NCBI GenBank assembly: GCA_003996215.1 | Contig: QJPP01003453.1 | Location: 186,001-250,000, forward strand | DNA from: Jaltomata sinuosa | Taxonomy: Eukaryota > Streptophyta > Magnoliopsida > Solanales > Solanaceae | Length of the DNA: 64,000 nt | Direction: 5' to 3' | In this document: positions 11,807 through 23,371 of the stretch, piece after piece | How the letters are laid out: each line of letters starts with the position of its first letter | Position numbering within the stretch: position 1 is the stretch's first letter | The notes under the pieces: generated by a model | Told to the model about the DNA's origin: nothing | The model's database searches: none | What the model saw: the letters and a program-made list of their open reading frames with translations, nothing else | Position numbers and translations under genes: made by a program

Positions 11807-13211
11807 TTATATTTAAAAGTGTGAAAAACCTTAAAATGTGATTTAAATTTTTTGTCATTCATTAAAGACTCCATAATCAGGGTCGTCTCAATAAAATTGT
11901 GGCCTAAAACCAAACTTTATAAAGAGGCCTTAATTTTTTTTAATATATATATATATGTATGTATAACAATAATATAGATATATAATATTAAATAACAATA
12001 ATAAATTACACAGTGTAATTCTACGAGTGAGGTCTGAGGAATGTAGGATATACACAAACCTTATGAAGTAAGAATATTGTAAACAATGTAAATTTTCAAT
12101 GAAAAAGTATAATATAAACTTTGAATGATAAAATTTGGTTCAAGAACTTGAGAAGTTGATATAATTATATTGAAATAATGTTGTACTAAATTTGATAAGT
12201 TGATACAATAATATCGAAATAGTGTTATGCTGCTTCAATATAATGATAACTTGTTCTATGTTTGAAATTTGAAGAAAACACCAAAAGCAAATTTAATTTT
12301 TTTTATAAACAGACAATAATAGATTTTGCATAATCCAAAAGGTTTTACCGTTTGGAAGACTTCAGAATGCAATAATAAGAGAATAAAAATAGTGAAAGGG
12401 AAAATAAAAAAGGTAAATATAGAAAGGGAGAAATAATAATGTTGGTTCATGTTAGTCGTCAATATATAAATGAGACAACAAAAGGGTAGCCACGTAAGAA
12501 AGGATACTACAATTACCTACTATTTCATTTCTCAATTATTACAATGATTCCACATTAAATAAGGTAAGAAGTTATTAAATCTTCTACCCAAAAATTTCTT
12601 TTCAAATTTAACGGTACCTGAAATTTTTTGACCAATATATATATATATAGAGAGAATACATCTTTAGAAAAAAAAGGGCCATAAAAAAGTTGGGGCCTCA
12701 AGCGATTGCTTTACTTGCTTTATGGTCGAACCGACCATGTCCATAATAGATAAAATTGTCTTTTCACTTATTTTCTTATATTATTATATAATTATTTTTA
12801 TAATATTTAGAACTTTAAATTGAACTAAAATTATAATTTAAATAAAAAAACCCTATATGTCACCCCAATTAGCATAGGACTCATATTCTATGTATATATT
12901 TTCTCCTCTAATGAGAATTCAAGGAAGAAGTATTCAACCTCCAGTTGTTCTTACTTTTATTTTCTTCAAAAAATTTGCAGGGAAGAGGTAAAAGCAATTT
13001 TCTTATAAAATCTTTCTTTTTATATATGTATTCAATATTCTTTGCATCGTAATTCATGTTTACTTAGATTTTAAGGAAAAAAAGTGAGATCTTCGAGCTA
13101 ACGTTAAATTTGTCGATATGTATTTGACCTTTTTAAAGTGTGTTTTAAATTAAAAAGAAGGTCATATCAAAGATAAATTGTAGGGATAATCTCAATTACT
13201 TTAGACGTATC
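11807..13211 (+). mobile_element. Helitron-like unit, 5' portion (split by a chromovirus)
   Basis: Begins right after TTAG at 11806 with TTATATTTAAAAGTGTGAAA and the common 5' segment. It is interrupted by the hAT element at 11878-12739, and its remainder lies at 22,102-22,320 beyond the chromovirus. Removing the chromovirus gives a unit of about 1.6 kb including the hAT, or about 0.76 kb without it. Confidence 0.6.
11870..12747. mobile_element. Non-autonomous hAT element, 862 bp, with 8-bp target duplication
   Basis: The element 11878-12739 is flanked by TCCATAAT at 11870-11877 and 12740-12747. The left terminus is CAGGGTCGTCTC; the right, read in reverse, is CATGGTCGGTTC, an imperfect 12-bp terminal inverted repeat. 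An 8-bp duplication with CA-GG-type termini fits the hAT superfamily. Subterminal GGCC-rich words occur on both sides. No transposase frame is present (the minus frame 12256-12462 is unrecognised), so it would need a transposase in trans. It sits in the 5' segment of a Helitron-like unit and is younger than that unit. Confidence 0.8.
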
Positions 13212-15575
13212 TGTCACGATCCAAAAATCTCATTAGGCCGTGAGGGCACCCACCATCCCCGTAGGCGAACCCCTTTCCGTTATTAACCATCTAACAGTAT
13301 AATAATGCGGAAGTGGAATGGAAGTATAAACAATCAATTCTTATAAATGCGGAATAAATGAGTTTAAATTTCAACTACCCCAAGACTTGGTGACACCAGT
13401 ACAAGAGCACCTACGAATATGAAACAAGTCTGTGAAAACTAAAACAACTGTCTGGGAGAAAGTAAGACAGAAAACATAAAGAATCCCTAGAATCCAGTAC
13501 TGCCGAAGAGAAATCAGCTCACCCTGAATCCTAACCGCAACAGCCTCGAACACAAATAACAAGTCAAGTATTTCCAGTACCTGGCTCAGTTCCTGCACGC
13601 AAAAAGGTGCAGCAAGTATAGAGTGAGTACGAGAAACACGTGTACTCAACAAGCTTTGATTACTAACTCCTTCTAGAAGCGATAACAAGATGTGTCTCAA
13701 AAGTTCTCTTTTCCACAAGTATAATTTTGCCACAATATAAGTCATCACAACACAATAAATAAGGCACGAATCTAGAATAATTTAATATGGAGTTCAATGA
13801 AGATGAAATGTAATGCAATGCAATGCACTGACCAAAAGTAAACCGATATATATCCGCCGAAATCATTTTCCATCGGCACAATAAAACCGCCGAAATCATT
13901 TCCCATCAGCATACTAAGACTCGCCGGAACCATTTTTCATCGGCATAATAAGACCCGCTGGAACCATTTTTCATCGGCTTACTAAGACTCACCGAAACTA
14001 TTTTCCATCGGCTTTGCATGATGTCACTTGCTGGAACCATTTCCCATCGGCTTAATAAGAATATGAATTTTACAAACAATTCTGTGGGCAATATCACCCA
14101 ATAATTATCATGCAACAATAAAAGTGGTATGAATGAATATGTATGATCAAGTACATAAAATGAGTTTATCAATCACAATCAAGTTCACATAATTCATGAG
14201 TCTCAAAGTTCAATCGTATCACAACTTATGAGATTCTATCAACCGATAATAATTTTCGTAAGAATTTCCTATAGCATAGCACCGGTTCCCATATAAATGC
14301 TCGTTATCTCATTTATACGGGACTCCCTCATTACCCATTACCCTTAAGTTCATTCAATATAATAAAACTAACACTTCAAAAGAAATTAGAAATCTCTACT
14401 TGCCTCAAAATAAAACTCATGTGTCAAGTAACGAAATTTCCCTTACGTAACGCTTCATGATCAAAATCTGTTCAAATAAATAATAACTAGCTAGTCAAAT
14501 TTCAGCTAAAACGAATCGTTATCCGACCCCCAAATTAAGAATTTTTACTCAACCCTAGACCTAAAACTTAATTTCTCTGAACCTCAAAATCTATACCAAT
14601 ATACACGAAAACAGTAACTGCAAATACTATCCAATACCTATAAACCATCAACTTTCACTCAATATCGTGATTGCTTAACGATTGCTAATCATTATAAAAT
14701 CATTATATATGGCCTTCTCATTATCAATTCACGCCAACTTCAAAAAGGAAACACCAGAAACAAATTTCTAAAAGAAGACATATCTGTGCGTGTGTGAGGT
14801 TGAGAAGAGAGAGTTGGCAGAAGGACTTTAACTACGATCAATTAAAATATAAAACAATTACCTATCATTAATGACAATGATTAGCCATATCCTTCAGGTC
14901 ATCATTAGCCTATGATTTTTATTGATTTACACCAATTCTAATAACACTCAAACTATGAACTCACCCATAATAAATGCCCTCTTGATCTCTTCTTTCAATT
15001 CACCCAATATCATTAATATAATGCCTACAAGAATGTAGCAGCTTACAACAACTAACCTGGAAGTTGGTCGAGAGCCTCTTCTGCAAAGCTCAGTCAATGC
15101 CGATGCTTTCTACTCGGTCGCTCTTGTTTGAAACTTCTATTTTATTTTATTTTCAATGTGGTAAACCCTTCTCACTTATATTCATTCTCATGTATGGGTT
15201 ACATAATATAAAAAGAAAAATTAAATAAATTATAGACATGACTCATTAATCATCAATTAACTTACTTATCAAAAATAGTCAAAACTTCAAATAGACCCTC
15301 GAAATTTGTTCGAAACTCCAAGGAAACAAACCAAATACGGACCTATTGGGAGCACCAAAACACCAATTCGAGGGCGTCTTGGCCGAAGATTGACCGTGAT
15401 CAAACTTAACTTTCTTGAAACTCAAGAACTCAACCAATGACTTAAGTCGCTCCCGAACACCTCGAGGTCCATTCTATCCATTCCCAAAAGTTATAAATCA
15501 CATATAAAGACTACGAGGAGGGTTAAAACAAAAAAATAAGTAAAATTTAACAAAATGACTTGGAGAGTCGTTACA
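13212..15575 (-). repeat. Chromovirus 3' LTR (left copy), 2364 bp
   Basis: Starts TGTCACGATCC and ends GTCGTTACA. It matches the right copy 19826-22096 along its length with a few percent divergence by eye, heavier in the first about 100 bp. It is 93 bp longer than the right copy because of extra minisatellite units at about 13855-14050. Minus-strand frames inside it (13371-14172) are LTR sequence mirrored in the other copy and are not genes. The adjoining internal DNA (15576-15590), read on minus, is GTGGTGGATGA, the probable polypurine tract. Confidence 0.9.
13855..14052. repeat. LTR minisatellite, about 6 units of about 32 bp
   Basis: Repeated units share CCGRAACCATTTTCCATCGGC followed by TTACTAAGACT-like spacer, at about 13857, 13890, 13922, 13955, 13988 and 14030. 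The right LTR has only about 3 (20470-20575), which accounts for the LTR length difference. Confidence 0.85.
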
Positions 15576-15933
15576 TCATCCACCACGAAAACAAATGTTT
15601 GTCCTCGAACGTAAAGAGAGAGAAGGTACCTGGACTAACGAAGAGATGAGGATATCTTCTCCGCATGTCCCACTCAACCTCCCAAGTAGCTTCTTTCGCA
15701 TGATGATGCCTCCATTGTACCTTCACAGATGCTATCTCATTAGATCTCAACTTTCTCACCTGCCTATCTAGAATAGCTATAGGCTCCTCCTCAAATGCCA
15801 GACCTTGGTCCAACTGCACTGAGTTCCATTGAATCACATGGGAACCATCACCAAGATATTTCTTCAATATTGAAACATGGAATACCGAATGAATACCTGA
15901 TAAGTCTGTTGGCATAGCAAGCTCATACGCCAC
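15571..15933 (-). pseudogene. Chromovirus integrase C-terminus and chromodomain fragment
   Basis: The 120-codon minus frame contains SGIHSVFHVSILKKYLGD, typical of the integrase C-terminal region, then a chromodomain: EEEPIAILDRQVRKLRSNEI, VKVQWRHHHAKEATWE and MRRRYPHLF. In this family the chromodomain binds modified histone H3 and guides integration to heterochromatin. The frame runs into the adjoining LTR at its 3' end. Upstream the polyprotein is broken by a stop near 15,940, so this is a fragment of a dead pol. Confidence 0.85.
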
Positions 15934-16862
15934 TTCCCCAATACGTCAGAGTATCTCAAATGGACCAATGAACCTAGGACTGAATTTGCCCTTCTTCCCA
16001 ACCATGAACTCTAAATTGTGAACCTTCCGATCTGCATAACTCTTTTGTCTACTCTGAGCTGTGAGAAGTCTCTCCTGAATCAACTTGACCTTATATAAGG
16101 AATCTCTCAACAAATCTGTACCCCAAGGCCTGACCTTAAATGCATCAAACCAATCCATCGGAGAACGACATCTCCTACCATACAAAGCCTCGAACATGGC
16201 AATCTAAATACTAGAATGGTAACTATTATTATAAGCAAACTTCGCTAACGGCAAAAAATGATCCCAATGACCATCAAAATCAACTTGACACACTCGTAGC
16301 ATATCCTCCAATGCCTGAATAATTTGCTCAAACTGGACATCCGTCTGTGGATGAAAATTTGTGCTAAGCTCCACCCAAGTACCTAACTCCTCTTGCACAA
16401 AATTCTAGAAATTGAATATCGATGGAGTACCAAAGTGAGTTAATTTGATCAATCTATTTACGATGAACGAAATAGTCTTAAATTTCCTCAAAATCTGTGA
16501 AAATCATACATTAAATTTCATGGTAATACAATTTCACTTCCACTCGAATATAAGCATCCTCTGCGTCATATCATCTAGACTTTCTTTCTCATACTACACC
16601 CGCTAGCAACTTAAACATCGAGAAGCATACTTCACATCACCCATCTTTATTCGACATCACCAATAATGCTGCTTCAGATCATAATACACTTTCACTGCTC
16701 CCCGATAAATAGAATATTTAGAGCTATGAGTCTCTTCCATAATTAACTTGGTCAAATCACCAACTTTAGAAACATAAATACGACCCTTGATTTTTAAAAC
16801 ACCCTCCGAATCCAGAATTGCTTATTTAGTTTATTTCTTTAACGCTTTGTCCTGAATTATCT
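15934..16862 (-). pseudogene. Chromovirus integrase remnant
   Basis: Two minus frames carry integrase sequence. At 16204-16398: STNFHPQTDVQFEQIIQ (the region with the catalytic Glu), then WDHFLPLAKFAYNNSYHSSI. At 15946-16197: FEALYGRRCRSPMDWFD, then the C-terminal KGKFSPRFIGPFEIL. A stop near 16,200 separates them. Upstream (16,400-16,860) the zinc-finger and first catalytic regions are too decayed to recognise. The order from RNase H to chromodomain is as expected. Confidence 0.75.
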
Positions 16863-17480
16863 TCAACTTCTCATCTTCGAACTGTCTAACCTTGATCTGC
16901 TCCAATAAAAGAGACTGTGCCTTAACATGAACAAAATCTTACCAGACTTTGAAACATCAAGTCTCACAAAGCTATTATCTAAGGACTGAACAATCATGGA
17001 CAAAGGACGCTCCTCCATTCGCAATATAACTAAGTTGCCCATACTAACTGACCTCCAACTCAAAGCAGTTGCTACTACCTTTACCTTGTATGGGGGATAT
17101 AAAATAGTGATCTCAAAATCCTTATGCAGCTTCAACCATCTTTCTTGCCTAAAATTTAAATTTCTCTGGACGAAAATGTATTATAGACTGCAATGATTCG
17201 TAAAAACTTCACAATGCACTCTATTCAAGTAATGCTTCCAATTTGTAAAGCAAAAACCATCTGCCGCTTACTCCAAGTCGTGAATAAGGTTGTTCCTCTC
17301 ATGAAACATCGAAGCAAATGCTATTATCTTACTGTTCTGTATCAAAACACATCCCAAACCTACTCGAGAAGCACAATAATACAATATGAAGCCTTTACCT
17401 TTCACCGGCAAGGTCAAAATCAGGAATGAAGTCAAAAATATCTTGAGCTTTTGAAAGTTTGTTTTACGCTCCTCAAACCA
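16863..17480 (-). pseudogene. Chromovirus RNase H remnant
   Basis: The minus frame 16863-17135 has DFEITILYPPYKVKVVATAL, matching the end of the Ty3/gypsy RNase H domain (usual form D-x-I-x-Y-x-P-G-x-x-N-x-x-A-D-A-L-S). The Asn and Asp of that motif are altered here (KVKVVATALS). The N-terminal half (17,140-17,480) is frame-broken. Plus frames at 16996-17429 are shadows. Confidence 0.65.
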
Positions 17481-18502
17481 CTAAAAAGTCAGATATGCTG
17501 AGTTAGTTTTGTCAATAGCGATGCAATAGAAGATAAGTCCTCCATAAACTGTCACTCCAACCAAGCCCGCAAAACACCGAATGTCAAGAGGTGAAATAGG
17601 CCTACCCCAATCTCTAACAAGCTCAATATTCTTTGGACCTACCACAATACCATTCTTGATCACCACATGCCTCAAGGATGTCACAGAAATGAGCCAGAAC
17701 TCGCAATTAGAAAATTTTGCATAAATTTGTTCCTTCTTCAAAGTTTGGAGCACGATTCTCAAATGTTGCTTATGCTCATTTATACTACGAGAGTAAATTA
17801 AAACATCTTTGATGAAAACGGTAACAAAGGAATTCAAATAAGGTATGAACACCCCATTCATCAACTCCATGAATATTGCTAGGGCATTGGCCACCCTGAA
17901 AGACATAGCTAAGAACTCATAGTGGCCACAACGGACCTTGGACGCTGTCTTAGGGATATCATCTACCAAAATTCTCAGCTGATGGTAACCCAACCTCAAA
18001 TCAATGCTAGAGAATACTAAAACGCCCTGAAGTTGATCAACCAAATCATCAATACACAAAACAGAATACTCGTTCTCAATTGACACCTTGTCCAATTGTC
18101 TATAATTGATACACATCCTCATGTCGTCTTCATTATTCTTCACAATTGAGACCAAAATATCGAAAGGGAAATACTTGGTCAAATAAATTCCTTACTCAAC
18201 AAATCTTTCAAATGTTCCTTCAATTCTGTCGAAGTCATATGATATAAAGGAATATAAATGGGCTAAGTGCTTGACTCCAAGTCAACACTAAAATTGATAT
18301 CAAGATCAGGTTGAATACCTAGAAGACCAGTCGAGAGAACCCCTAAAAACTCTCTCACTACTAGCACAAATTCCAAAGGAGGAGTATCGACACTAGCATC
18401 ACGAAGGCAAGCCCAATAGGTGCGACACCCATGCTCCACCGCACATAAAACTTTTGAAATGTAATCATCTTCCTCAGATAAGGATTGAGAGTGTCCTGCC
18501 AC
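17481..18502 (-). pseudogene. Chromovirus reverse transcriptase, catalytic residue lost
   Basis: The minus frame 17481-18182 (233 codons) covers most RT motifs: MRMCINYRQLDKV, FSSIDLRLGYHQLRI (first catalytic Asp kept), GHYEFLAMSFRVANA, and FIKDVLIYSR where the usual FIDD has become FIKD, removing one of the paired catalytic Asp residues. The frame then runs through YAKFSNCEFW. Upstream, 18263-18502 in another frame holds the protease-RT linker (VVREFLGVLSTGLLGIQPD, DINFSVDLE). The stop/frame break near 18,185 and the D-to-K change show that this copy cannot encode active RT. Confidence 0.85.
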
Positions 18503-19810
18503 TTTTGTTTAAGAATACCCGTCATATCTAAAGTCATTATCTTGGAGTAATAGTCTAGAACTGCATAGGTCGAAGGTCAATCCATACCCAATATGATGTC
18601 AAACTACCAAATCCAAAATAATTAGGTCTACCCATATATCTTGTACTATCAAGTCAAGTATGCAAGATCGATGTAATCGATCCACCACTAAGAATCATCT
18701 ACGGGTGTAGGAACATGTACAACATAGAAAGAGTCACAAACATATCTAAATCCAAAACAAGGTATGGAGGTGCATAAAAAAGTAGATCCATGGTTGAAAT
18801 AAAACTGTAGCAGGTCGAGAGCATATTGAATAATACTTGAGACATCCCTTGTTACTCCTATAGAATTAGTTATTTGCTGATGTAATGTTCCCAACCATCA
18901 CTGTGTTAGTCCATAATCTGTAGGATGATTCTTAACTACTATATGCACGTCTCTATGAATATTCTCATAAAGATTTATACAAATATTCTTACCAAAATCA
19001 CTAAAATAACAACTCTTCTTCCCTAGCTTCAACTAATATTACTGATCCTCAATTCAATCTCCGAAAAGTACCTCACAATGCAAATTATCGATATCTCCCA
19101 TTAACCTATCACCTTAAATGTCCTTACTAACTGTTACCCAACTTAGCCTTTCATTATCTCTTTCGTACATTTATACTCCAAAAGATAGAAAGAAAATTCT
19201 TAAGTACGAATCTTCTAACAAGTCCTATCATCTCATACTTCATCACAAAGAATCACCTTTCACGTCTTTGTTCTTCCTCAATATCTTCTCATGATTTCCC
19301 TCCTCTCATCTAATCGATCGATTCTCCCAATTTTACAATTGTTTTAATACATTCACATTATACCATTACATTATTGAATTGTTACTTACCATTGATACAC
19401 CCGTGTCATAATACTGTCTAAATAATCCAACCGAAGATGAAGTATTCTTTCCTAAATCACACCTCAAGCAAACCATCCTTGCTATGCACAACCTCCTCAA
19501 TTGCATTGTTTAAAGTCACAATACTTACTATCTAATTATCTTTCTAACCACATTACAATATCTTGCACTAAATCGCGTAACGTCGTCTCATATTACTGGT
19601 GCAAATTTGGGAATATTTTCTCACAATTAATAAAAGAATGGAATGAAGGAGTTTAGACTTTAATCGAATCACACACGCACAATAATGAATGAAAGAAGAG
19701 AAGTTTCCTAAAGTCCTATAACCTCTCGAAGATAAGAACGGACGTCTCCGCACCGATCTGCAAGACTCTACTAGACTCTGCTCTTGTACTTAGTGGGACC
19801 AATGAATCAT
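18503..19810 (-). pseudogene. Decayed chromovirus gag/protease region
   Basis: By position between PBS and RT this should encode gag and retropepsin. Only short broken minus frames exist (e.g. 18688-18894, 19568-19753) and I could not recognise a zinc knuckle or a protease D-S/T-G motif. The region may carry internal deletions: it is short for gag plus protease. Confidence 0.5.
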
Positions 19811-19822
19811 GCTCTCATACCA
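19811..19822 (-). other. Primer-binding site (initiator Met tRNA type)
   Basis: On the minus strand, three bases after the 5' LTR end (19826), the sequence reads TGGTATGAGAGC, one mismatch from TGGTATCAGAGC, the complement of the 3' end of plant initiator Met tRNA. It fixes the element's orientation as minus. Confidence 0.85.
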
Positions 19823-19825
19823 TAT

Positions 19826-22096
19826 TGTCATAATTCAAAAATCGCATTAGGCCGTGAGGGCACCCACCATCCCCGTAGATGAACCCCTTTCCTTTATTAA
19901 CCATTTAACAATATAATAATGTGGAAGTGGAATGAAAGTATAAACAATCAATTCTTATAAATGCGGAATAAATGAGTTTAAATTCCAACTACTCCAAGAC
20001 TTGGTGACACCAGTACAAGAGCATCTACGAATATGAAACAAGTCTGTGAAAACTAAAACAACTGTCTGAGAGAAAGTAAGACAGAAAACATAAAGAATCC
20101 CTAGAATCCAGTATTGCCGAAGAGAAAACAGCTCACTCTGAATCCTAACTGCAACAGCCTCGAACACAAACAACAAGTCAAGTATTTCCAGTACGTCCTG
20201 GCTCAGTTCCTGTACGCAAAAAGGTGCAGCAAGTATAGAGTGAGTACGAAAAACACGTGTACTCAGCAAGCTTTGATTACTAACTCCTCCTAGAAGCGAT
20301 AACGAGATGTGTCTCAAAAGTTCTCTTTTTCACAAGTAAAATTTTGCCACAATATAAGTCACCACAACATAATAAATAAGGCACGTATCTTGAACAATTC
20401 AATATGGAGTTCAATGCAGATGAAATATAATGCAATGCAATGCACTGGCCAAAAGTAAACCGGTATACATCCGCTGGAACCATTTCCCATCGGCTTACTA
20501 AGACTCGCCGAAACTATTTTCCATCGGCTTTGCATGATGTCACTTGCCGGAACCATTTTCCATCGACTTAATAAGAATATGAATTTTACAAACAATTCTG
20601 TGGGCAATATCACCCAATAATTATCATGCAACAATAAGAGTGGTATGAATGAATATGTATGATCAAGTACATAAAATGAGTTTATCAATCACAATCAAGT
20701 TCACATAATTCATGAGTTTCAAAGTTCAATCGTATCACAACTTATGAGATTCTATCAACCGATAATAATTTTCGTAAGAATTTCCTATAGCATAGCACCG
20801 GTGCCCATATAAATGCTCGTTATCTCATTTATACGGGACTACCTCATTACCCATTACCCTTAAGTTCATTCAGTATAATAAAACTAACACTTCAAAAGAA
20901 ATTAGAAATCTCTACTTGCCTCAAAATAAAACTCATGTGTCAAGTAACGAACTTTCCCTTACGTAACGCTTCCGAATGATCAAAATCTGTTCAAATAAAT
21001 AATAACTAGCTCGTCAACTTTCAGCTAAAACGAATCGTTATTCGACCCCCAGATTAAGAATTCTTACTCAACCCTAGACCTAAAACTTAATTTCTCTGAA
21101 CCTCAAAATCTATACCAATATACACGAAAACAGTAACTGCAAATACTATCCAATACCTATAAACCATTAACTTTCACTCAATATCGTGATTGCTTAACGA
21201 TTGCTAATCATTATAAAATCATTATATATGGCCTTCTCATTATCAATTCACGCCAACTTCAAAAAGGAAACACCAGAAACAAATTTCTAAAAGAAGAAAT
21301 ATCTGTGCGTGTGTGAGGTTGAGAAGAGAGAGTTGGCAGAAGGACTTTAACTACGATCAATTAAAATATAAAACAATTAACTATCATTAATGACAATGAT
21401 TAGCCATATCCTTCAGGTCATCATTAGCCTATGATTTTTATTGATTTACACCAATTCTAATAACACTCAAACTATGAACTCACCCATAATAAATGCCCTC
21501 TTGATCTCTTCTTTCAATTCACCCAATATCATTAATATAATGCCTACAAGAATGTAGCAGCTTACAACAACTAACCTGGAAGTTGGTCGAGAGCCTCTTC
21601 TGCAAAGCTCAGTCAATGCCGATGCTTTCTGCTCGGTCGCTCTTGTTTGAAACTTCTATTTTATTTTATTTTCAATGTGGTAAACCCTTCTCACTTATAT
21701 TCATTCTCATGTATGGGTTACATAATATAAAAAGAAAAATTAAATAAATTATAGACATGACTCATTAATCATCACTTAACTTACTTATCTAAAATAGTCA
21801 AAACTTCAAATAGACCCTCGAAATTTGTTCGAAACTCCAAGGAAACAAACCAAATACGGACCTATTGGGAGCACCAAAATACCAATTCGAGGGCGTCTTG
21901 GCCGAAGATTGATCGTGATCAAACTTAACTTTCTTGAAACTCAAGAACTCAACCAATGACTTAAGTCGCTCCCGAACACCTCGAGGTCCATTCTATCCAT
22001 TCCCAAAAGTTATAAATCACATATAAAGACTACGAGGAGGGGTTAAAACGAAAAAAATAAGTAAAATTTAACAAAACGACTTGGAGGGTCTTTACA
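19826..22096 (-). repeat. Chromovirus 5' LTR (right copy), 2271 bp
   Basis: Starts TGTCATAATTC and ends GGTCTTTACA; pairs with 13212-15575. Minisatellite units at about 20470-20575 number about three against about six in the other copy. Short minus frames inside (19955-20688) are the LTR counterpart of those in the left copy. Confidence 0.9.
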
Positions 22097-22101
22097 GTAT
22101 C

Positions 22102-22320
22102 AAAGTAGTTTAGAAGGACTTATTTTAGAGCATTAGATCGTTTGACAATCTTTTGAAAAATAAATGATTTTGAGTAGCAATAGTAATAATTTTATGTTGT
22201 TGAAAGTAATTCGGATATTGTTGTTTGTCACAAGAATCACCGGGAAAAAATAATCTTATCTAATGTTAAAATTATATACTGTAACATGGACACACGTGCA
22301 AAGTACGTATTCTAAACTAG
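22102..22320 (+). mobile_element. Helitron-like unit, 3' portion
   Basis: Continues the unit 11807-13211 beyond the chromovirus. The 3' end is hairpin-like CACACGTGCAAAGTACGT (about 22291-22308) followed by TCTAAACTAG ending at 22320 and T. It is nearly identical to the reverse-strand end at 4141-4170 (CGTGCAAAGCACGTACACTAAACTAG, split here by two substitutions and one small indel). Confidence 0.7.
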
Positions 22321-22959
22321 TATATATAAATGAAAATAACAAGATTTTGTAGTACTCGCAAAGATAATACATAAATTTCAATTTTTGAATTATCTTTTTT
22401 TTTTTTTGCAATTTTCTTTTGTTTTGACACTTGAACCCTTTATAGTTGGTCTATGATACTAACTTTTTGGGGATTATTTTATCTCTTATTTTAGATTATA
22501 TTTTACATTATTGTCTTTATGCATTTTGATGAATTTAAGCTACTTTGGTGTAAATTTTTATTTTTTCAATTGGAATATTTTATAAAGTCTTATCATATAT
22601 TTAAGGGAAAATTAGGCAAAATGTCAGCCCATCAAACTTATTTACACCCAAAATAGTTTACTTTAAAATTATCACTCATTTATTACTTTAATTGGCCATT
22701 TGACCATATCCTCGCCGGAGAACTGAACTTTCCGCATCTCCTCTCTCCCCTCTTCTCCCAATTGCTCTCCCTCTTTCCTCCATTAATGGAGAGCTTTTTC
22801 ACGCCAAAAAATGGGCCAAATCTGATCGGATTTGGTCTTTTAACCGTTGCTCCGGTGATAGCATCGTTGAAGCGACGTTGTTCTCCCCTTTCCCTCCATT
22901 TTATTATGCTGATATTTTTGTCCGTGCTTGACTTGCTAATGCTGGGGTTCCATATATAT
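22321..22959. other. Spacer with CT-rich block, no gene identified
   Basis: 22,321-22,680 is AT-rich without recognised content. 22,681-22,960 is less AT-rich with a CT-rich stretch (CTCTCTCCCCTCTTCTCCC) that could be leader sequence of an unidentified gene. Opposed short frames (minus 22683-23051, plus 22762-22974) show no known domain left of 22,960. Confidence 0.4.
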
Positions 22960-23308
22960 GTCTCCCTTTTGTGATTGAATAAAAAAATCAGTCCATTGGC
23001 ATAACCCGCAATGGAAGCTAATAAAGAGGGGCTTTCGATGGGAGAATCCATGTGAAATAGCTCAGTGTGTTGTTCTTTGTTAAACAGGGCAGCGAGAGAA
23101 CAAAATTTGAATCTTCAAATATGACCCTATGGTGTCTGCATTCTTTGTCATTAGCCATTAATTTCATATGAGTGTTCACAAAATGAGGACTAGAGATTAA
23201 TTGATGCTATGATTTTGTAACGCAAATGAATTTCAAAAATAATTTGGGGGGCAACTTTAAGATCTCTATTATGATTTCATTAGGAAGAACAGGGATTGGT
23301 ACGGAATC
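22960..23308 (-). pseudogene. F-box protein pseudogene (F-box plus start of FBA-type region)
   Basis: Read on minus from 23308, the frame gives VLPNEIIIEILKLPPKLFLK and FICVTKS, a stop, then HQLISSPHFV. This is a clear F-box, with the conserved Trp after KS replaced by TAG (23209-23207). The same frame continues through HHRVIFEDSNF to about 23,055, where a frameshift moves the match to the frame beginning MDSPIESPSLLASIAGYANG, followed by LIFLFNHKRETYIWNPSISK, the start of an F-box-associated (FBA) domain. The match stops near 22,960, so the C-terminal part is missing. Intact proteins of this type recruit substrates to SCF ubiquitin ligases. The LINE-type insertion at 23,387 lies about 80 bp upstream of the F-box. 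Confidence 0.75.
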
Positions 23309-23371
23309 GCTTTTTGTAAAAATGAAGTCACAACATGATAGGAATTAGGAATTTGAGTAAAATGGTGCTAA

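Larger units (their letters stand above)
13207..22101 (-). mobile_element. Full-length but decayed chromovirus (Ty3/gypsy, Tekay/Del-type)
   Basis: The element is 13212-22096 (8885 bp), flanked by a perfect TSD GTATC (13207-13211 and 22097-22101), with TGTCA...TTACA LTR ends. The coding strand is minus, so the 5' LTR is the right-hand copy. Order in the sense direction: LTR, Met-tRNA-type PBS (about 19,820), decayed gag/PR, RT, RNase H, integrase, chromodomain, LTR. The chromodomain at the integrase C-terminus places it in the chromoviruses. Frames are broken many times and one RT catalytic aspartate is lost, so it is inactive. It is inserted in a Helitron-like unit. Confidence 0.9.

Noticed and set aside
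13855..14052. Regular 32-bp repeats with spacers, CRISPR-like at first sight
   Set aside because: Units are whole-length degenerate repeats without unique spacers, in a plant LTR and mirrored in the other LTR.
22683..22959. C-terminal extension of the F-box frame as coding
   Set aside because: Similarity to the FBA region ends near 22,960; the remainder is a chance open stretch over CT-rich DNA.
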